Shown here in pieces: positions 8,229-15,764 of a stretch of DNA of 16,061 bases; the first letter of the stretch is position 1, and each line of letters opens with the position of its first letter. The notes under the pieces are model-generated. The model worked only from the letters and a program-made list of their open reading frames with translations, was not told the DNA's origin and made no database searches. The position numbers and the translations under genes are program-made. Source of the stretch: JBOGJI01 sp050747865 (GTDB lineage: Bacteria > Acidobacteriota > Thermoanaerobaculia > Multivoradales > JAHEKO01); assembly GCA_050747865.1 (NCBI GenBank), contig JBOGJI010000243.1, positions 1-16,061 of the forward strand, read 5' to 3'.

Positions 8229-8630
8229 TTGAGGAAGATCGTAGATCCCGTGCAGCACTCGACATACACGCTACTCGGCTTTGTCGTACTCGTGGCCATT
8301 GGTTGTGCCACGGCGCCCAAAGTCACCCCTGCCGATGCCAACGCTTCGCCCCCCGTCAAGAGCTCGGGACCAGGCCCGGTTTATCCCCAAGAGCTGGCCC
8401 AAGAGGGCATCGAGGGATGGGTCATCGTAGAGACGACAGTCAGTCGAGAAGGCAGAGTTACCCGCCCTCGTGCACTACGGAGCAGTGACCCCCGCTTTGA
8501 GGCATCAGCGATCGAAGCCGTACGGCAGTGGCAGTTCCAGCCAGCAATCTTCAAGGGTAGACCCGTGGAGGTCACCTACACGCTCACCGTGAACTTCGAG
8601 CTGCCGCCCGAAGAAACCCCTAACCGCTGA
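8229..8630 (+). CDS. Lipoprotein with TonB C-terminal-like domain
   Basis: Protein of 133 residues. The N-terminus has basic residues and a hydrophobic stretch ending LLGFVVLVAIGC, a lipobox with the acylated cysteine around residue 26. After a short linker comes PVYPQELAQEGIEGWVIVETTVSREGRV, then SAIEAVRQWQFQPAIFKGRPVEVTYTLTVNFELP, the energy-transducer TonB C-terminal fold (PF03544-like). True TonB has an N-terminal membrane helix and long proline linker, both missing, so this is probably a lipid-anchored periplasmic TonB-fold protein rather than the Ton motor component. The start is uncertain: TTG at 8229 keeps the basic residues, while GTG at 8250 (MQHSTYTLL) leaves a shorter leader with GAGGAAG 12 nt upstream. 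It sits 40 nt after nrdJ without an obvious terminator between. Confidence 0.8.
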   Translation: MRKIVDPVQHSTYTLLGFVVLVAIGCATAPKVTPADANASPPVKSSGPGPVYPQELAQEGIEGWVIVETTVSREGRVTRPRALRSSDPRFEASAIEAVRQWQFQPAIFKGRPVEVTYTLTVNFELPPEETPNR

Positions 8631-8704
8631 GGCAGCTCCACAGGGCATGTTTGGCAAGAGCGCTCGATGGTTTGACGCGCTCCAGCGCCCGAAGGTGTCC
8701 CTGC

Positions 8705-9145
8705 TTACGTTACGTTTTCCACGCCCGCGTCGAGGGGCACGCGGAGGAAACCGGCGGTCGCGAAGTGGGAGTCGAACGCGAACGCATAGCGCAGGCGCCG
8801 CGTGCGCATGAGGGCGAAGCTGGTTGCGTCCACGAAGCTGAAGTCGTGGTCCTGGAACTGGGCCAGCAGGGTGAAGGCGCGGCTCTCGAGCGGCTCGGGC
8901 ACGAATACGCGCTCCAGACGCGCCGTCTTCGCGATCAGATGCAGGAATCTGCTGGCGGCGCCGTATCCTGCGGTGACCCGCAACAACGTGTAGGTCTCGC
9001 CGATGACATGGTTCGTGGTGACCGGGGCAGCGGGGAGCGCGAGAAGCGCCTGCAGCGTCTCGGCGGCCTCGGCGTGGTGCTCGTCGTCCACGACCTGCAC
9101 CGCGGCCCAGGCGCCGGTGTCAACGAAGACTCGTGGCAGATTCAC
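8705..9145 (-). CDS. VapC-type PIN-domain toxin (putative ribonuclease)
   Basis: PIN-domain protein of 146 residues, expected to be a Mg-dependent endoribonuclease held inactive by its partner antitoxin. The acidic metal-binding residues are visible: D9 in VFVDTGAWAA, E50 in VIGETYTLL, D106 in FSFVDATSFALM and D125 in AFAFDSHFA. Length is typical for VapC. It starts with GTG at 9145 inside a GTGA overlap with the antitoxin stop, indicating coupled translation and a bicistronic toxin-antitoxin operon. The RNA target cannot be inferred from sequence alone. Confidence 0.88.
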   Translation of the reverse strand: MNLPRVFVDTGAWAAVQVVDDEHHAEAAETLQALLALPAAPVTTNHVIGETYTLLRVTAGYGAASRFLHLIAKTARLERVFVPEPLESRAFTLLAQFQDHDFSFVDATSFALMRTRRLRYAFAFDSHFATAGFLRVPLDAGVENVT

Positions 9146-9411
9146 GGGTGGCGGTGTCGACGGCGTGCCTCGTCACTCAGGATACGGTCATGCACCCGCG
9201 AGACATCGCCGCGGCCGGCTCGTCCCGCCTGCCCGATGAGGCCGAGCAGCGGCTCGTCCCCGGCCGGCTCGGTGCGGAAGAGAAGATCCAGCGCCTGGCG
9301 GACGAGACTGGCCTTGGACTGTCCACGCTCTGCGGCCAGCCGCTCGAGATGACGATCCTGATCCTCCGACAGCAGGATCTGAACTCGCGTCATGGTCGAT
9401 TGTGTAGGCAC
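9142..9411 (-). CDS. VapB-type ribbon-helix-helix antitoxin
   Basis: Small protein of 89 residues (83 if it starts at the ATG at 9393). The N-terminal TRVQILLSEDQDRHLERLAAERGQSKASLVRQALDLL is a ribbon-helix-helix DNA-binding domain (MetJ/Arc/CopG superfamily). The rest (PLLGLIGQAGRAGRGDVSRVHDRILSDE) is the kind of tail that wraps the PIN toxin and blocks its active site. It precedes the toxin and overlaps it by 4 nt. The GTG at 9411 falls at the predicted transcription start, so the mRNA may be leaderless; the ATG at 9393 has no Shine-Dalgarno. The RHH domain likely autorepresses the operon. Confidence 0.82.
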   Translation of the reverse strand: MPTQSTMTRVQILLSEDQDRHLERLAAERGQSKASLVRQALDLLFRTEPAGDEPLLGLIGQAGRAGRGDVSRVHDRILSDEARRRHRHP

Positions 9412-9417
9412 GCATCT

Positions 9418-9446
9418 ATCCTACGCAACCAACCGCATGCGCGCAA
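9418..9446 (-). promoter_or_regulatory. Promoter of the vapBC-type operon
   Basis: Reading on the minus strand, TTGCGC (9446-9441), a 17-bp spacer and TAGGAT (9423-9418). Transcription should start around 9411, essentially at the GTG start codon, suggesting a leaderless or near-leaderless mRNA. Confidence 0.5.
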
Positions 9447-9464
9447 GCCCTCCCGGGGCCTCCA

Positions 9465-9492
9465 GTGACGGTGCTCCGGCTCGTAGTAGGAT
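9465..9492 (+). promoter_or_regulatory. Promoter of thiC and its riboswitch
   Basis: GTGACG (9465-9470), a 16-bp spacer and TAGGAT (9487-9492). The predicted start near 9499 is just before the first strand of the riboswitch P1 stem. The -10 is identical to that of the divergent toxin-antitoxin promoter. Confidence 0.5.
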
Positions 9493-9498
9493 CGAGGC

Positions 9499-9589
9499 CA
9501 TCCGCAGGGGGTGCCTCGCGCTATAGGGTGAGGCTGAGAGAGTCCCCTGGAACCTGATCCGGTTCGTACCGGCGTAGGGAATGCGGACC
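9499..9589 (+). promoter_or_regulatory. TPP riboswitch (THI element)
   Basis: The leader holds the hallmark blocks of the thiamine-diphosphate aptamer in order: GGGGTGCC (9507-9514), GGCTGAGAG (9532-9540), CCCCTGGAACCTGATCCGG (9544-9562) and GCGTAGGGAATGCGGA (9572-9587). P1 is formed by TCCGCA (9501-9506) and TGCGGA (9582-9587). It lies about 50 nt before the thiC start. No terminator with a T tract follows. GCCGG (9607-9611) can pair with CCGGC (9633-9637), enclosing the AAGGAGG ribosome binding site (9626-9632) in the loop, so control of translation initiation is more likely than attenuation. Confidence 0.95.
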
Positions 9590-9638
9590 TTCGTCCTTCC
9601 ACCCCAGCCGGTCGTGCCGCGCCGCAAGGAGGCCGGCC

Positions 9639-11086
<1,448 letters not shown>

Positions 11087-11090
<4 letters not shown>

Positions 11091-11115
11091 CAGGGTGGTG
11101 ACGCGGGCGTACATT
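11087..11115 (+). promoter_or_regulatory. Strong sigma70-like promoter overlapping the thiC stop codon
   Basis: TTGACA (11087-11092, a perfect -35), a 17-bp spacer and TACATT (11110-11115, four of six consensus bases). The -35 overlaps the TGA stop of thiC. It predicts a transcript starting about 11122 that reads through a spacer with no annotated large gene on this strand. Confidence 0.55.
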
Positions 11116-11121
11116 GGCCTC

Positions 11122-11362
11122 GTCTACGAACGACTCGAGGAGATATAGAGGATGAGTCCACCCGGCCAGCGACACCCTCGGGGGGAGTCGACCGGAAGGC
11201 GGCTCCCTCCGGGGGATCTCCAGCACTCCGGAAGGTCGGAGGCGTATTGATCCCAGCGAGTCGGCGACGTATCTGAGCGTCATCCACTCCGGGAACCGGG
11301 TCGTGAAGACCCACAGCCAGATGGACCGCCGGAGTGAGGCTCTCCGGCGACGGAGAGCAGTT
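11122..11362 (+). ncRNA. Candidate independent transcript (small RNA or leader-peptide RNA)
   Basis: Bounded by the TTGACA-17-TACATT promoter and by a hairpin followed by a short T run at 11339-11363, about 240 nt. Internal pairings include GGGAG/CTCCC around 11183-11208, CTCCG/CGGAG around 11226-11241 and GGGTC/GACCC near 11298-11312. It does not match any RNA class I know (not tRNA, tmRNA, 6S, RNase P or SRP RNA by their conserved motifs). A 32-codon ORF with a good ribosome binding site lies inside, so it may be an mRNA rather than a noncoding RNA. Confidence 0.3.
11152..11250 (+). CDS. Possible small ORF (32 residues) after thiC
   Basis: ATG at 11152 has GAGGAG at 11137-11142 with a 9-nt gap, and lies about 30 nt after the predicted start of a strong promoter. 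The product begins MSPPGQRHPRGESTGRRLPP, is basic and rich in glycine, arginine and proline, and has no hydrophobic segment or recognisable domain. Such composition can arise by chance in GC-rich DNA, so the support is the start-site context, not the protein sequence. Confidence 0.25.
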   Translation: MSPPGQRHPRGESTGRRLPPGDLQHSGRSEAY

Positions 11363-11363
11363 T
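11339..11363 (+). terminator. Candidate intrinsic terminator
   Basis: GCTCTCCG (11339-11346), GCGA tetraloop, CGGAGAGC (11351-11358), then AGTTTC. An 8-bp perfect GC-rich stem with a short T run on the plus strand, suitable for ending the transcript from the 11087 promoter. The T tract is weak. Confidence 0.4.
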
Positions 11364-11364
11364 C

Positions 11365-11389
11365 GGGCCGCGACGTCATGTCGCGGCCC
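11365..11389. terminator. Perfect 10-bp hairpin at the end of the VanZ-like gene
   Basis: GGGCCGCGAC (11365-11374), loop GTCAT, GTCGCGGCCC (11380-11389). The stop codon of the minus-strand VanZ-like gene lies in the loop. It separates converging transcription units and could act on either strand, although there is no T tract. Confidence 0.4.
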
Positions 11390-12539
11390 GTTGCCGTCCG
11401 GAGAAGGCGAGAGCTAAACAGCCGGCTGCGAGAAGCAGGGCCGCGCCCCAGAGCGTGCCGCGCGACGGGCGGAGGTAGACGCGGTCGCGCAGCACGGGAC
11501 TCTCGTATGGCGCCGGCAAGGGCCGCACGAGCGCTTGCTCGCGGAGCCGCTCCCGCTTCCATGGCGGCAGGTCAAAGGGCCGGCCGCTGGAGATGCCGCG
11601 GATATCGAGCACCGCAGAGTACCAGCGCTCCAAGATCCGCTGCTCGCGCCAGGCGCGTGCCGGGCGGCCCTGTGCCAGCGCCTCGTTGCGGGCCTGGACG
11701 TGCCCCACCCCCGCGGTCAGGAAGTAGTCCTCGAGCGCCAGCGGCGCCGGGCGCCCGGGAGGCCGCCGCGCCCAGCGCCGTTCCCGGTCGGCGGACAGCT
11801 CGCGCAGCCGATCGCCGTGCACCCAGGCGCGGAAGACCAGCCCCTCCTCGCGGTCCACGATGCGGTGCCCGAGATGGGCGAGGTCGAAGAAGAAGGCGGA
11901 GAGGAGGACCCATCCCGCGGCCAGCAGACCGACGGCCGCCGACCCTCGCCGGCTTGCCGAGCTTCGCGTCGCGTCACCGTCCGGCGGTCCGGTGCGGTCC
12001 CCGGGAGGCCACAGCGACACCGCACCCACCAGCCCGCTGCCCGCCGCGGCCCAGTTGAGCAGAATATCCCGCATCTCCCCGACGCGGCTGGCCACCAGCC
12101 ACTGCACCGTCTCGTCCACGATCCCGACGATGGCAGTGGCCAGCCCGGCCAGCACCAGCGCCGCCACCCCCGCCGTCGGCGGCAAGGCCCAGTAGAAGAG
12201 CAGCGCCAGGAGCCCGTATTCGAGGATGTGGACGCGCTCGACCGCACTCACGTCCGCTCGGTCGCGGGCGAAGCCCATCACCTGCAAGGCGATCAGGGCC
12301 CCCGCGAGCAGGCAGCCGCCAAGCCGCAGCAGACGGCGGGTGCGAATGCGGCGCCAGGCGAGAACGGCTGCCGCTGCCAGGACTACTACGAACCCGCCGG
12401 TCAGCGCCGGCACGAAGGCACGCGGAAACAGCTCGATCAGCTGATCGCGCAGCAGGCTCATGAAGGGAGCCACCGCGACGACGGCGAGCGAGAAGAGCAC
12501 AGGGACCGCCAGTCGGCGGCCTGAGGATCCCGTGGCCAC
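11376..12539 (-). CDS. VanZ-like family membrane protein with C-terminal soluble extension
   Basis: Protein of 387 residues. The N-terminal half has about six hydrophobic helices (near 11-30, 43-62, 72-90, 106-119, 122-140, 158-176). The VanZ-like signature is clear: ERVHILEYGLLALLFYWAL (H104, Y108), then GIVDETVQWLVASRVGEMRDILLNWAAAGSGL with D142, E143, Q146, D158 and N162. Residues about 200-222 form another helix, followed by a charged region with RAWREQRILERWY, and a last helix near 365-382. VanZ itself is much shorter, so the second half is an unassigned extension. VanZ-family proteins are tied to teicoplanin resistance in one case, but most have unknown function. The start is GTG without a good Shine-Dalgarno and is uncertain. 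Confidence 0.78.
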   Translation of the reverse strand: MATGSSGRRLAVPVLFSLAVVAVAPFMSLLRDQLIELFPRAFVPALTGGFVVVLAAAAVLAWRRIRTRRLLRLGGCLLAGALIALQVMGFARDRADVSAVERVHILEYGLLALLFYWALPPTAGVAALVLAGLATAIVGIVDETVQWLVASRVGEMRDILLNWAAAGSGLVGAVSLWPPGDRTGPPDGDATRSSASRRGSAAVGLLAAGWVLLSAFFFDLAHLGHRIVDREEGLVFRAWVHGDRLRELSADRERRWARRPPGRPAPLALEDYFLTAGVGHVQARNEALAQGRPARAWREQRILERWYSAVLDIRGISSGRPFDLPPWKRERLREQALVRPLPAPYESPVLRDRVYLRPSRGTLWGAALLLAAGCLALAFSGRQRAAT

Positions 12540-12622
12540 GCGGCGACAAGTCTAGCCCGCCGCGTTGACGACCCCATGGCGGACCGCCGCGACGTGCTCT
12601 GTGGCGTGGCGCGCCATCCAGC

Positions 12623-13228
12623 CTAGGGGTCGGCGCCAGAGGGTGCGGCCGACATCGGCCGGTAATCTTGCTGCCCGTCGTAGCGGTAGCTCTCGACCAG
12701 CTCGGCGCCGCGGCCGTTGACCACGCGGGCCTCGAGGTCGCGGAAGCCGTGGCTGCGCGAGGCCAGGACGACGAAGGTGGTGGCAGGCGCCCCGCGCAGC
12801 AGCAGCTCGCGACCGGCAGGAGTCTCCCGGTACAGCCACCAGTAGGCGGCGTAGGGCTGTACCAGGCACTCGTGCAGGCCGTTGACGATCCAGTCGGGGA
12901 GGCCGTCGGTGTCGAAGTCGAGGCGGCGCGCGGCCACCCACTCGGGGGCGAACTGGCTGACGCCGTCCCGGGTGCCGGCCGGGCAGTCGAGCACGAGCTC
13001 GTCGGTCTGCAGCGCGCGCAGGATGTCGTCCGGCAGGGCAAGTCCCCGATCGCCCGCATCGTCCCGTGCGTAGCGCCGAACAGCCGTCGCCGTGTCGACG
13101 CTCGGCGACCGCCCGTTCGGCGGAGATTCAATTCCGGCTCCGGCACCGATGCCGCCCCCCTGCGCAGGCGGCGTCGAACACGCCGTCGTCAGATTGAGCA
13201 GCGCGACGAGGAACGACAGGCGGCGCAT
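12623..13228 (-). CDS. Putative lipoprotein with calcium-binding-like repeat
   Basis: Unrecognised secreted protein of 201 residues. The N-terminus MRRLSFLVALLNLTTAC fits a lipoprotein signal with C17 as the acylated residue, though the lipobox is loose. A low-complexity glycine/proline stretch follows (about 20-42). Residues around 104-117 (LDFDTDGLPDWIVNG) match the DxDxDGxxD type of loop found in FG-GAP and thrombospondin type-3 calcium-binding repeats. The rest, including CLVQPYAAYWWLYRE, has no assignment. GGGAG lies 6 nt before the ATG, so the start is good. It belongs to a run of minus-strand genes for envelope proteins but spacing to each neighbour (about 80 nt) leaves operon membership open. 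Confidence 0.7.
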   Translation of the reverse strand: MRRLSFLVALLNLTTACSTPPAQGGGIGAGAGIESPPNGRSPSVDTATAVRRYARDDAGDRGLALPDDILRALQTDELVLDCPAGTRDGVSQFAPEWVAARRLDFDTDGLPDWIVNGLHECLVQPYAAYWWLYRETPAGRELLLRGAPATTFVVLASRSHGFRDLEARVVNGRGAELVESYRYDGQQDYRPMSAAPSGADP

Positions 13229-13265
13229 CGACAGCTCCCGCCGGCTCCTATCGTCTCCCGGTGAG

Positions 13266-13286
13266 CCTGCGAAGCCGGCTCGCAGG
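13266..13286. repeat. Hairpin between two small secreted-protein genes
   Basis: CCTGCGA (13266-13272), loop AGCCGGC, TCGCAGG (13280-13286). A perfect 7-bp stem in the 78-nt gap below the gene ending at 13307. It could end or protect that minus-strand transcript, but there is no T tract. Confidence 0.35.
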
Positions 13287-13306
13287 GTGGCACGAGAAAC
13301 CGACGG

Positions 13307-13681
13307 TCAATAGCTGCCGTGCTCGTGGCCTGCGGACCACCATTCGAAGGTCATCGTGAGATCTATGGTGCTGTAGACGATGTGACCGCGGTTCAGCTCG
13401 TAGCCCATGGCCGGTCGGCCGTTGAGCCGCCCCGACCACCAGCCGGATTGCGACTTCCCGGTGAAGCGCGTCCGGGCATCCGCCGTCACGAAAGTCATGA
13501 CATGAGTGCCGTCCGGTTCTACGCGATCGCGCAGGGTGCAGGATTGTGCGGGCGCATAGTCAACGACGCACTGCACGGACACCTCCACGGCCTCGCCCAT
13601 CTCCACGGCCGCGCCTGAGCAAGCGGGACCGGCCAGAGCACCCGTGGCAAGCAGGACCAGAGCGAACGGCTTCCTTGACAT
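13307..13681 (-). CDS. Small secreted or lipid-anchored protein of unknown function
   Basis: Protein of 124 residues. MSRKPFALVLLATGALAGPACSG is an export signal with basic residues followed by a hydrophobic core; C21 could be a lipidation site, but the preceding AGPA is not a standard lipobox. The mature part (VEVSVQCVVDYAPAQSCTLRDRVEPDGTHVMTFVT and SGWWSGRLNGRPAMGYELNRGHIVYSTIDLTMTFEWWS) looks like an all-beta domain with two more cysteines that could form a disulfide in the periplasm. No family is recognised. GGAGGAG lies 9 nt before the ATG. It follows the LysM gene on the same strand but a strong terminator separates them. Confidence 0.7.
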   Translation of the reverse strand: MSRKPFALVLLATGALAGPACSGAAVEMGEAVEVSVQCVVDYAPAQSCTLRDRVEPDGTHVMTFVTADARTRFTGKSQSGWWSGRLNGRPAMGYELNRGHIVYSTIDLTMTFEWWSAGHEHGSY

Positions 13682-13776
13682 GGCTCGCTACTCCTCCACG
13701 TCTGGGTCGCCACCAAGCGTACTACGCCGCCCGAGTCTCCTGGCGTTAGGTCGCACGGCGCTCCCGCGGCCCGAAA

Positions 13777-13817
13777 CGCCACGCACGACCCCCGGACTCC
13801 GGGGGCCGCGCGTGGCG
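13777..13817 (-). terminator. Nested-hairpin terminator of the LysM/M23-like gene
   Basis: Outer stem CGCCACGC (13777-13784) with GCGTGGCG (13810-13817); inner stem CCCCCGG (13789-13795) with CCGGGGG (13799-13805) around a 3-nt loop. On the minus strand it begins 22 nt after the stop codon and is followed by GTTTC. The symmetry is high; the T run is short. Confidence 0.6.
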
Positions 13818-13838
13818 GGTTCTCGCCTCATACGAAGG

Positions 13839-15458
13839 TCACGTACGCCGGCCGTCGAAGCGGCCGTCGAGCAGGTCGTGCACCCAGCGGTCGATGATCG
13901 CCGGCGACGTCTCGATGTGCACGTGCGGGCCGGTCGAGTTGCCCGTGGATCCCTGATTGCCGAGGTCCTGGCCGTAGCCCACGCGCTGGCCCGCGCGCAC
14001 GTCGATGCTGGAGAAGTGGAAGAGATAGACCAGCTCCCCGCGGTCGCTGCGCAGGACGACCGCGTTGCCGGCCGTGCCCATGGGGCCCGCCGAGACCACG
14101 GTGCCCGAGACCGGCGACGGCACGGGCTGACCGGTCTGCGACTGGCCGTTGCGATGCAGAACGACGTCGCGAACCTCCAGCGTTTGGCCCTCGCGCACCC
14201 GGGTCTGGTAGTCGTGGTGCGGCTGGAGCTGATCGGGATGGTTGACGGCGAAGGCGGGCCGATGGCCGGTGCTGTACACCGTCCGCGGCGCGTAGGACGG
14301 CGCCTGTCCGCCTCCCGGCGGGGGCGTGGGGGACGAACCGTTGCCGTTGCCATTGCCGCCCCCGCCCGGGAGCCGCAGGACCTGTCCCGGGTAGATGAGG
14401 TTCGGGTTGGAGATGTTGTTGAGCCGCTGCAGCTCCTGCCAGGTCGTCCCGTGGCGCCCCGCGATCCCAGACAGGGTGTCGCCGCTGCGCACCGTGTAGG
14501 TGCCGCCGCCCGGCGACGGCGCGTTGCCGTCGCCGCCCGGAAGCCGCAGGACCTGTCCCGGATAGATGAGATTCGGATTGGAGATGTTGTTGAGCCGCTG
14601 CAGCTCCTGCCAGGTCGTCCCATGCCGCGCCGCGATCCCCGACAGGGTGTCGCCGGGCCGCACCGTATACGTCCCGCCGGGGCCACCGGGACCCGGCGTC
14701 GGGCCAGGCCCCGGCGCAGGGTCCGGCCCCGGCGAGGGCGAGGGCGACGAGCCCGCAAAGATGGCCTCGGCGTATCCGGCGCGCCTACGCTGCGCACTCT
14801 CACTCTGATCGGCCGGCCGCTCGTACCGGGTCATGATGATCCTGGCCGCCTGGTCGGCCGTGCTGGCGCCGCGCAGCGCGTTGCCCGCGGCCCGTTCCGT
14901 GTTGTTCAGCTCCCACTGGATGAAGTCGAGCTGCTCCTGAAAGGTCGAATTGTGGATGTCGTGCCCGGCCCACTGTCTGAAGCTCGCCTGGCGGGGCCCC
15001 TCCCACTGCGCCAGACCGTAACCGGGACCGCCACCGTGTTGCGCCTGATCGTGCTTGACACGGCTCTCGGCCCACAGGTTGCCGACGATGCCGGCTGCCT
15101 GCGCACGCGACCAGCCCTGGCCGATGAAATAGCCCATCGCCCTGTCGATGCGCGCTTGCTCCTCTGGGGTCTGACCGAGGCTTGCCGCCTGTGGCCCCCC
15201 GGTGCCTCCGATGCGGGCCAGCGCCCCGCCGGCGTCGGGCAGCGCTTCGGTCCCATCGGGCGTCGGCACGCCGGGATTCGAGCCGCTTGCCGCTTGATGG
15301 CGCCCCTCGGGGTTGAGGTTCACGACGTCGCCGGCGTGGATGAGGTCCGGATTGGAGCTGAACTGTGGGTTGTTCGCCAGCAGTTGCTCCAGGGAAATGT
15401 TGTTGTCGGCGGCGATGCGGGACAGGGTGTCGCCGTTCTGGACGGTGTACTGGCTCAT
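13839..15458 (-). CDS. LysM / phage-tail-lysozyme / LysM-LysM / M23-like peptidoglycan-active protein
   Basis: Protein of 539 residues. Domains in order: LysM 1 (4-48, YTVQNGDTLSRIAADNN); a linker; a phage-tail-lysozyme-like domain (about 101-233, with GIVGNLWAESR placing likely catalytic E131, then GYGLAQWEGPRQ); a proline/glycine linker; LysM 2 (263-307) and LysM 3 (320-364), nearly identical and 57 residues apart; a glycine/asparagine/proline linker; and a C-terminal M23-like domain (about 390-520) with VPSPVSGTVVSAGPMGTAGN and GSTGNSTGPHVHIE (H512, H514). The usual M23 GxxHxGxD ligand block is not clear; HPDQLQPHHDY (407-417) may replace it, and LFHFSS stands where HL is common. ATG 15458 has GGAGGAGG 6 nt upstream; the ATG at 15530 coincides with the predicted transcription start and is rejected. 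No signal peptide is seen. It could be a structural-lysin or injection-system component, or be exported otherwise. Confidence 0.88.
   Translation of the reverse strand: MSQYTVQNGDTLSRIAADNNISLEQLLANNPQFSSNPDLIHAGDVVNLNPEGRHQAASGSNPGVPTPDGTEALPDAGGALARIGGTGGPQAASLGQTPEEQARIDRAMGYFIGQGWSRAQAAGIVGNLWAESRVKHDQAQHGGGPGYGLAQWEGPRQASFRQWAGHDIHNSTFQEQLDFIQWELNNTERAAGNALRGASTADQAARIIMTRYERPADQSESAQRRRAGYAEAIFAGSSPSPSPGPDPAPGPGPTPGPGGPGGTYTVRPGDTLSGIAARHGTTWQELQRLNNISNPNLIYPGQVLRLPGGDGNAPSPGGGTYTVRSGDTLSGIAGRHGTTWQELQRLNNISNPNLIYPGQVLRLPGGGGNGNGNGSSPTPPPGGGQAPSYAPRTVYSTGHRPAFAVNHPDQLQPHHDYQTRVREGQTLEVRDVVLHRNGQSQTGQPVPSPVSGTVVSAGPMGTAGNAVVLRSDRGELVYLFHFSSIDVRAGQRVGYGQDLGNQGSTGNSTGPHVHIETSPAIIDRWVHDLLDGRFDGRRT
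14371..14508 (-). repeat. LysM-coding tandem repeat, copy nearer the 3' end of the gene
   Basis: Encodes LysM 3. Nearly identical in nucleotide sequence to 14542-14679, offset 171 bp (57 codons), with scattered third-position differences, which indicates a fairly recent duplication. Confidence 0.8.
14542..14679 (-). repeat. LysM-coding tandem repeat, copy nearer the 5' end of the gene
   Basis: Encodes LysM 2; partner of 14371-14508. The long identical run over the TTWQELQRLNNISN segment could recombine to gain or lose one LysM unit. Confidence 0.8.
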
Positions 15459-15483
15459 CTGCCTCCTCCTCCGGCCGCGATCT

Positions 15484-15504
15484 CGACCCGCCGGGCCCGG
15501 GTCG
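15484..15504 (-). promoter_or_regulatory. Hairpin in the 5' leader of the LysM/M23-like gene
   Basis: CGACCCG (15484-15490), loop CCGGGCC, CGGGTCG (15498-15504). It lies between the predicted transcription start (about 15527) and the ribosome binding site, so it may stabilise the mRNA or tune expression. Confidence 0.35.
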
Positions 15505-15533
15505 GGATCGTGGTCTCCTGTTATCCGCATGTA

Positions 15534-15562
15534 GCTATATCATGAGAAGGCTTCGACGTCAA
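15534..15562 (-). promoter_or_regulatory. Promoter of the LysM/M23-like gene
   Basis: On the minus strand, TTGACG (15562-15557), a 17-bp spacer and TATAGC (15539-15534). It predicts a start near 15527 and a leader of about 69 nt before the ATG at 15458. Confidence 0.6.
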
Positions 15563-15664
15563 GTCCCGGTGTCGTGAACCGGTCGTTCGTTGGGGCGAGA
15601 TTTGGCGGGTTCCCCCGCCCCGGGCGGCGGTCGAGGGGGGCCTCCCGGGAGGGGTTTGGCGGAG

Positions 15665-15710
15665 ACGGAGGTGCGACGCTACCTCAGCGGGGGTAGCGTC
15701 GGGTCTCCGT
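15665..15710. repeat. Long imperfect hairpin
   Basis: ACGGAG (15665-15670), three unpaired bases, CGACGCTACC (15674-15683), 8-nt loop, GGTAGCGTCG (15692-15701), three unpaired bases, CTCCGT (15705-15710). Sixteen base pairs interrupted by one symmetric internal loop. No gene or T tract adjoins it, so it is more likely a repeat element than a terminator. Confidence 0.65.
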
Positions 15711-15764
15711 GGCGGACTTGCGGCATTGGGGTCAGAGCCTGTGAAGATATCTCCCGTGGGTCGC

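Noticed and set aside
5495..8359. 954-residue open frame on the minus strand opposite nrdJ
   Set aside because: Antisense shadow created by GC-rich codons; the plus strand carries all RNR motifs and a strong ribosome binding site.
8658..8682. GAGCGC/GCGCTC hairpin between the TonB-like gene and vapC
   Set aside because: Only a 6-bp stem with a 13-nt loop and no T tract; too weak to call a terminator.
11122..11338. SRP RNA or another known structural RNA, suggested by a CCGGAAGG motif
   Set aside because: The rest of the conserved SRP loop is missing, and no tmRNA, 6S or RNase P signatures are present.
13644..15545. 633-residue open frame on the plus strand opposite the LysM gene
   Set aside because: Arginine- and glycine-rich shadow that mirrors the LysM repeats; no start signal and no domains.
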